From the NCBI RefSeq assembly GCF_030913705.1, contig NZ_CP133190.1, positions 6,287,501 to 6,351,500 of the forward strand: a DNA stretch of 64,000 nt. The letters run 5' to 3'. This document shows positions 60,755 through 64,000 of the stretch, in pieces. Each line of letters starts with the position of its first letter. Position 1 is the first letter of the stretch. The stretch comes from Anaerocolumna sp. MB42-C2 (GTDB lineage Bacteria; Bacillota; Clostridia; Lachnospirales; Lachnospiraceae). The position numbers and the translations under genes are program-made. The notes below the pieces were generated by a model. The model saw only the letters and a list, made by a program, of their open reading frames with translations. It had not been told where the DNA came from and did no database searches.

Positions 60755-61438
60755 ATGTACATTTTGGAAAGAAACGGCAAAGAAACAGCAAGGGAATATG
60801 CTTACAGGGTTATAAAATATAATATTATTTCATTAGATCTTGTTCCCGGCAGTATGGTTAGCGAAAATGAGCTGGCAGAAGAGATGGGTATCAGCAGAAC
60901 TCCCGTCAGAGAAGCTCTGATTGAATTAAGTAAACTTAAAGTAGTTGAAATATATCCTCAAAGAGGAAGTTTCATTTCCCTGATTGACAATCAGTTAGTT
61001 GATGAAGCAAGATTTGTCAGATTAATTTTAGAACAGGCGATGGTTGAAACAGCTTGTGATAATGCAGATGATACTAATTTTCTTGCTTTGGATGAAAACC
61101 TTAGATTACAGGATTTTTATCTGGAACACAATGCAAAAGACAAATTGCTTCAGTTAGATAACGAATTTCATGAATTGTTGTTTTTAATCAGTAATAAGCA
61201 GTTTACGTATGATTTATTAGGTGGTATGATGACTCATTTTGACAGGGTGAGGAGATTAAGTCTTTCTGTAATAAAAGATTCCAAGAATATCTCGGACCAC
61301 CGTAGTTTAGTCAATGCTATCAGAAAAAAAGATAAAGAATCAGCTAAAAGTATCATTACAAAACATTTAACCAGATATAAATTAGATGAAGAAGAATTAA
61401 AGAAACAATATCCGGATTACTTTAAAAATAACAAATAA
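60755..61438 (+). CDS. GntR family (FadR-type) transcriptional regulator
   Basis: A 227-residue regulator. The winged-helix part (about 10-75) contains SENELAEEMGISRTPVREALIEL, and the C-terminal FCD domain (about 90-215) carries the helical ligand pocket with residues such as DNEFHELLF and MMTHFDRVRRLSL. It ends the uxu operon, 40 bases after uxuB, so it probably responds to an intermediate of glucuronate breakdown and acts on the palindrome at 57956-57967. The ribosome site is CGGAGGG. Confidence 0.9.
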   Translation: MYILERNGKETAREYAYRVIKYNIISLDLVPGSMVSENELAEEMGISRTPVREALIELSKLKVVEIYPQRGSFISLIDNQLVDEARFVRLILEQAMVETACDNADDTNFLALDENLRLQDFYLEHNAKDKLLQLDNEFHELLFLISNKQFTYDLLGGMMTHFDRVRRLSLSVIKDSKNISDHRSLVNAIRKKDKESAKSIITKHLTRYKLDEEELKKQYPDYFKNNK

Positions 61439-61442
61439 AAAT

Positions 61443-61484
61443 GGGGCTGCCGCAATAATAAAACCTGTTGCGTCAGCCCCTATG
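61443..61484. terminator. Bidirectional terminator between gntR and rsgI
   Basis: GGGGCTGCCGCAA (61443-61455) and TTGCGTCAGCCCC (61468-61480) pair with one mismatch. On the minus strand ATTTTTATTT follows; on the plus strand there is no T run. Confidence 0.75.
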
Positions 61485-61546
61485 TAATAGGAAGAAAAAT
61501 AAATATTTTATTAGGTGAGCTGGGGAGTATTATTTAAAATGACTTC

Positions 61547-62962
61547 CTAATTACCTTTTGATTTATTGCTTTTATTCTCTGATTTAGAATCATTTTTATC
61601 AGATTTTGATACTGAGGAAGATTTTGTATCTTCTTTAAAATCTTTATTATCTTTATTTGCTGAGCTTTCAACTGATAATTCCTGATTAATATCACCACTA
61701 ACGGATTTACTTGCGACAGAAGACTTGTCCTTATTTATAGACTCTTTTTCCGCAGTTTCTTTAGCTTTATCAGCTTCTTTTTCCGCAGCTTCTTTAGCTT
61801 TATCAGCTTTTGTTTCCGCAGCTTCCTTAGCTTTATCGACTTCTTTTTCTGCAGTTTCTTTAGCTTTTTTTGAATCCTTATTTATTTTGGAAGTTTCTCT
61901 TGCAGATGCGGCAGTTATTTTTTCTGTCTCTTTTGAAGTTTTGGAAATTTCTTTTGCAGCAGTTTTATCCGCTTTCTTTTTATCCTTAGCAGCTTTCTCG
62001 GCAGCTTTTTGTTCGGCAGTTTTTTCTGCCTCTATGGAAACATCTTCAGAATCGGTTTCATCAGTAATTAATACTGCTTCTGAATTTGAATCAAAGGCAT
62101 TAGCAATGGCAGATGTTTCATCCGTAGTTTCAGTGGTATTACCATCTTCTGAATCAGTGGTTTCCTTCTCCGATGCAGAACCGCTTTCTGCAGTTATCTG
62201 CCCGTCTGTAACAGATATGTCTGCTTTAGCAGCCTTTTTATTCGCTTTAATGGCACTCATTATTTCTTTTACTGGTTTATTCAGCCATTCTTCCAAAACT
62301 ATGCTGTCCGGATTTTCAGAACTTGCAATTAATTTTTGGACAAGATTTAATTTTCCGGGAGTTACTCCTAATTTGGCTGCTTCTTTTACTCGTTCCAATC
62401 CAACACTGATTGCTTCTACTTCAACAACTTTATCGGTTTCCTTTAGGGTTTTTTCAACACTTTCTTTAAGGTCCTCAGCCATTTCCTCGGATTTATCATT
62501 ATTTTCACCGGCAGTGGTAATAACAAGACCACCCTCCGCAGTTACGTCGAAATATCCCTCTTCAGCAATTTGGCCAACTGTTGAGGTTAAAGCCTGATTT
62601 ATTGTTTGGTTTTCTAAATCACTTAGCTGTATTTCTTTCAGGATTTCTTCACCGTCATCATTTACAGCCTTAACACGTAATACACGGTCAAAGCGGTTTA
62701 CTGTAAATTGGATGGATGGATTTACATCAAGACTCACGTAGGTATAAGGACTGGCATATGCAAAGCCGCCACTAAGACCGAGTAAAACTAAGACTGTGGC
62801 CGCAGCACAGGCTGCGAATTTTTTCGTTTTGAATATTGTATTTTTTTTCAGTTCAATCACCTGCCCAATCGTATAATTATGGTTTTTAATTTTCGTTATA
62901 CAGCCATCATCAGTCAGGATTGCTGCAAAGTCATCTCTAATTTCTACAACAACGGATTTCAT
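61547..62962 (-). CDS. rsgI: Anti-sigma-I factor RsgI with long disordered tail
   Basis: A 471-residue membrane-spanning anti-sigma factor. The RsgI N-terminal domain (1-45, MKSVVVEIRDDFAAILTDD) holds SigI. One helix spans about 48-68. The periplasmic-type start YVSLDVNPSIQF contains the Asn81-Pro82 bond at which RsgI self-cleaves. Residues ~210-471 are low complexity, rich in Glu, Lys, Ala, Ser, Thr and Asp, with repeated AKEAAEKEADKAKETAEK-like units. A carbohydrate-binding module, common in clostridial RsgI, is missing. It overlaps sigI by four bases, so they are co-translated. Confidence 0.92.
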   Translation of the reverse strand: MKSVVVEIRDDFAAILTDDGCITKIKNHNYTIGQVIELKKNTIFKTKKFAACAAATVLVLLGLSGGFAYASPYTYVSLDVNPSIQFTVNRFDRVLRVKAVNDDGEEILKEIQLSDLENQTINQALTSTVGQIAEEGYFDVTAEGGLVITTAGENNDKSEEMAEDLKESVEKTLKETDKVVEVEAISVGLERVKEAAKLGVTPGKLNLVQKLIASSENPDSIVLEEWLNKPVKEIMSAIKANKKAAKADISVTDGQITAESGSASEKETTDSEDGNTTETTDETSAIANAFDSNSEAVLITDETDSEDVSIEAEKTAEQKAAEKAAKDKKKADKTAAKEISKTSKETEKITAASARETSKINKDSKKAKETAEKEVDKAKEAAETKADKAKEAAEKEADKAKETAEKESINKDKSSVASKSVSGDINQELSVESSANKDNKDFKEDTKSSSVSKSDKNDSKSENKSNKSKGN

Positions 62963-63678
62963 TTACCAATCTCCTCTCTGATGTATAGCAGATATTCTGC
63001 TAGGTGTGGATACTCTCCGGATAGTATCTCTACTGCTGCTATTATATACTTTCGGTGTCGTTCTAATAATTTTCGGGGTACTTTTGTATTTTTTTCAATA
63101 ATTTTTAGTGGTAATTGTTTTGTATTAAATAAGTCCTGTTTAAATAAAGGATTGCTCATAATATAAGTTATTGCTTTCGCACAGGCTGATTTTGTTTTTT
63201 GGGAATGAGGGGAGCAGTCCGTCAGTTCAAAAAAAGTAAAGCCATAATGGGATAGGGTCTCATTTGCAGCAGCTATCTCCAGTTTGAGACTGTCATCCTT
63301 TTCTACCGTAACCTGTTTTACCACAGCCAGATGTACGGAGATATTATCGGTTTCTTCCTCCGGCTCAGTTTCAAAAATAACTGGGTCCACAAATACTTCC
63401 TGCTGATATTTTTCCTGGGACCTGTAATAATCGATAAGCCGTCTTCGAATAACCAATTCAGAATAACTGTAAAAACTCCCTTTTTCAAATTGATAACCTT
63501 GTACGGCTTCAGTAAATGCATGCAAAGCAATGGACCATTCATCATCACTTTTGGTTATAAATCGGTGGGTTATTGCAGAGACACACTTTATTATGTAATA
63601 TTCATTTTGTTGTATAAAAAGGTTAAGCATATCATTGTCAGTGGATGCTTTCACTGCCATAGAATCGATTTCTCTCAA
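62959..63678 (-). CDS. sigI: RNA polymerase sigma factor SigI
   Basis: A 239-residue alternative sigma factor of the SigI family. Region 2-like features are WSIALHAFTEAVQGYQFEKGSF and SYSELVIRRRLIDYYRS. The C-terminal part, KVPRKLLERHRKYIIAAVEIL, resembles the SigI-specific DNA-recognition region. The frame begins at TTG 63678, preceded six bases upstream by GGAGGT, which supports this start over the later ATG. It drives genes of heat or cell-wall stress under RsgI control. A perfect inverted repeat lies upstream. Confidence 0.92.
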   Translation of the reverse strand: MREIDSMAVKASTDNDMLNLFIQQNEYYIIKCVSAITHRFITKSDDEWSIALHAFTEAVQGYQFEKGSFYSYSELVIRRRLIDYYRSQEKYQQEVFVDPVIFETEPEEETDNISVHLAVVKQVTVEKDDSLKLEIAAANETLSHYGFTFFELTDCSPHSQKTKSACAKAITYIMSNPLFKQDLFNTKQLPLKIIEKNTKVPRKLLERHRKYIIAAVEILSGEYPHLAEYLLYIREEIGK

Positions 63679-63724
63679 TATAAACCTCCAAAAATGTTGT
63701 CGATTTAAGACGTTTTATTGTACA

Positions 63725-63751
63725 ACTTGTAAAATAAAATATATTACAAGT
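63725..63751. promoter_or_regulatory. Inverted repeat upstream of sigI
   Basis: ACTTGTAA (63725-63732) and TTACAAGT (63744-63751) are perfect complements, 11 bases apart, about 50-75 bases before the sigI start. It is a candidate operator or leader element; I could not identify a SigI-type promoter with confidence. Confidence 0.45.
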
Positions 63752-63865
63752 ATAACTTTTAATTATTCTGAAAGCAAGAGAGTATTTTTGAATGTGAATT
63801 TTTATTGAGAAAAGGTGGAAAAATGTGGTTATAATTCAGATAAAGAAATACTATTCTGTTATTTC

Positions 63866-63894
63866 TTGACAACCTGGAAAGCGTGATATATGAT
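63866..63894 (+). promoter_or_regulatory. msrA promoter
   Basis: TTGACA (63866-63871), 17 bases, TATGAT (63889-63894). The leader to the ATG is about 35 bases and carries AAAGGAG. Confidence 0.78.
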
Positions 63895-63934
63895 GCAGAC
63901 ATAAGGTTTATTTAAGAAAGAAAGGAGCATTATT

Positions 63935-64000
63935 ATGCAGCAGGAAAATGTTTCAAAAAACAAGCTGATATATTTAGCAGGAGGATGTTTTTGGGGAACA
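63935..64000 (+). CDS. msrA: Peptide methionine-S-sulfoxide reductase, 5' end only
   Basis: Twenty-two codons at the window edge. They read MQQENVSKNKLIYLAGGCFWGT, and GGCFWG is the catalytic motif of MsrA, whose cysteine reduces methionine S-sulfoxide. AAAGGAG lies about eight bases before the ATG. The gene runs on beyond the window, so whether it is fused to MsrB, as often in Firmicutes, cannot be seen. Confidence 0.88.
   Translation, partial: MQQENVSKNKLIYLAGGCFWGT

Noticed and set aside
61725..62597. A 290-residue open frame on the plus strand, rich in Ser and Ala
   Set aside because: It is exactly antisense to the low-complexity part of rsgI; the repeated AAA/GAA/GCA codons leave no stops on the other strand. 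It has no ribosome site.

Overview
The window looks like a chromosomal segment of a low-GC, spore-forming anaerobic Firmicute, most likely a Lachnospiraceae-type Clostridium (Anaerocolumna/Lachnoclostridium-like). This is an inference from the AT-rich composition, strong AGGAGG ribosome-binding sites, SigI/RsgI, rubrerythrin, ferredoxin-linked 2-oxoacid oxidoreductase, a Trp T-box, PotABCD, LuxS and typical 'GGGGCTGTTG' terminators. I saw no rRNA, tRNA, CRISPR array, prophage or transposase. Almost all genes are core-like; the novelty lies in small unknown proteins, one metal-handling operon and several families of non-coding repeats.

Layout. 0.2-0.8 kb: copZ-csoR with a CsoR-type operator. 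1.1-6.0 kb: an LCP cell-wall ligase, then an ABC exporter followed by an sdpRI-like regulator/immunity pair. 6.3-9.3 kb (minus): argH and an M32 carboxypeptidase. 9.6-11 kb: eno and a small unknown gene. 11.6-17.6 kb: a complete oppBCDFA peptide importer with a terminator-like leader. 17.9-21.4 kb (minus): Ca2+-type P-ATPase and DedA. 21.7-23.3 kb: an L,D-transpeptidase with Ig-like repeats. 23.5-27.0 kb (minus): an LplB/LplC-type sugar importer without its ATPase, preceded by a MITE-like element. 27.5-31 kb: a serine hydrolase and a chemoreceptor. 31.4-33 kb (minus): two related unknown proteins and luxS. 33.2-36.4 kb: HAD phosphatase, Trp T-box, trpS and a 2-hydroxyacid dehydrogenase. 36.5-41.0 kb (minus): cupin regulator-potABCD. 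41.4-43.3 kb: aroC and two small proteins. 43.8-46.9 kb: fused korA, korB and rubrerythrin. 47-49.3 kb (minus): intracellular subtilase and a Nei/Fpg-like protein. 49.7-51.7 kb: a secreted MltG-like transglycosylase and hsp20. 51.9-54.4 kb: a three-gene operon (Cys-rich secreted protein, DUF2318/FtrD-like protein, HMA-SafE-cupredoxin fusion). 54.6-57.9 kb: a second chemoreceptor and a collagen-like protein. 58-61.4 kb: uxuA-uxuB-gntR. 61.5-63.7 kb (minus): sigI-rsgI. 63.9 kb to the edge: the start of msrA.

How the genes work together. Envelope maintenance is a recurring theme (LCP, L,D-transpeptidase, MltG-like, SigI/RsgI with a disordered sensor tail). Nutrient import is another (Opp, Pot, Lpl-type, uxu). 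Metal handling appears twice: CopZ/CsoR at the left end and the HMA-SafE-cupredoxin operon near 53 kb, which is my best candidate for an under-described system.

Non-coding structure is unusually rich. A ~290-bp MITE-like element at 27.0-27.3 kb is flanked by a 12-bp direct repeat, and its terminal repeat recurs as a hairpin between potC and potD. A modular hairpin repeat occurs at 6.1, 32.4, 34.3 and 51.1 kb, one copy lying between the T-box terminator and trpS. A heavily structured leader precedes the MltG-like gene. All sequence positions were read by eye; family assignments come from motifs, not from database searches.
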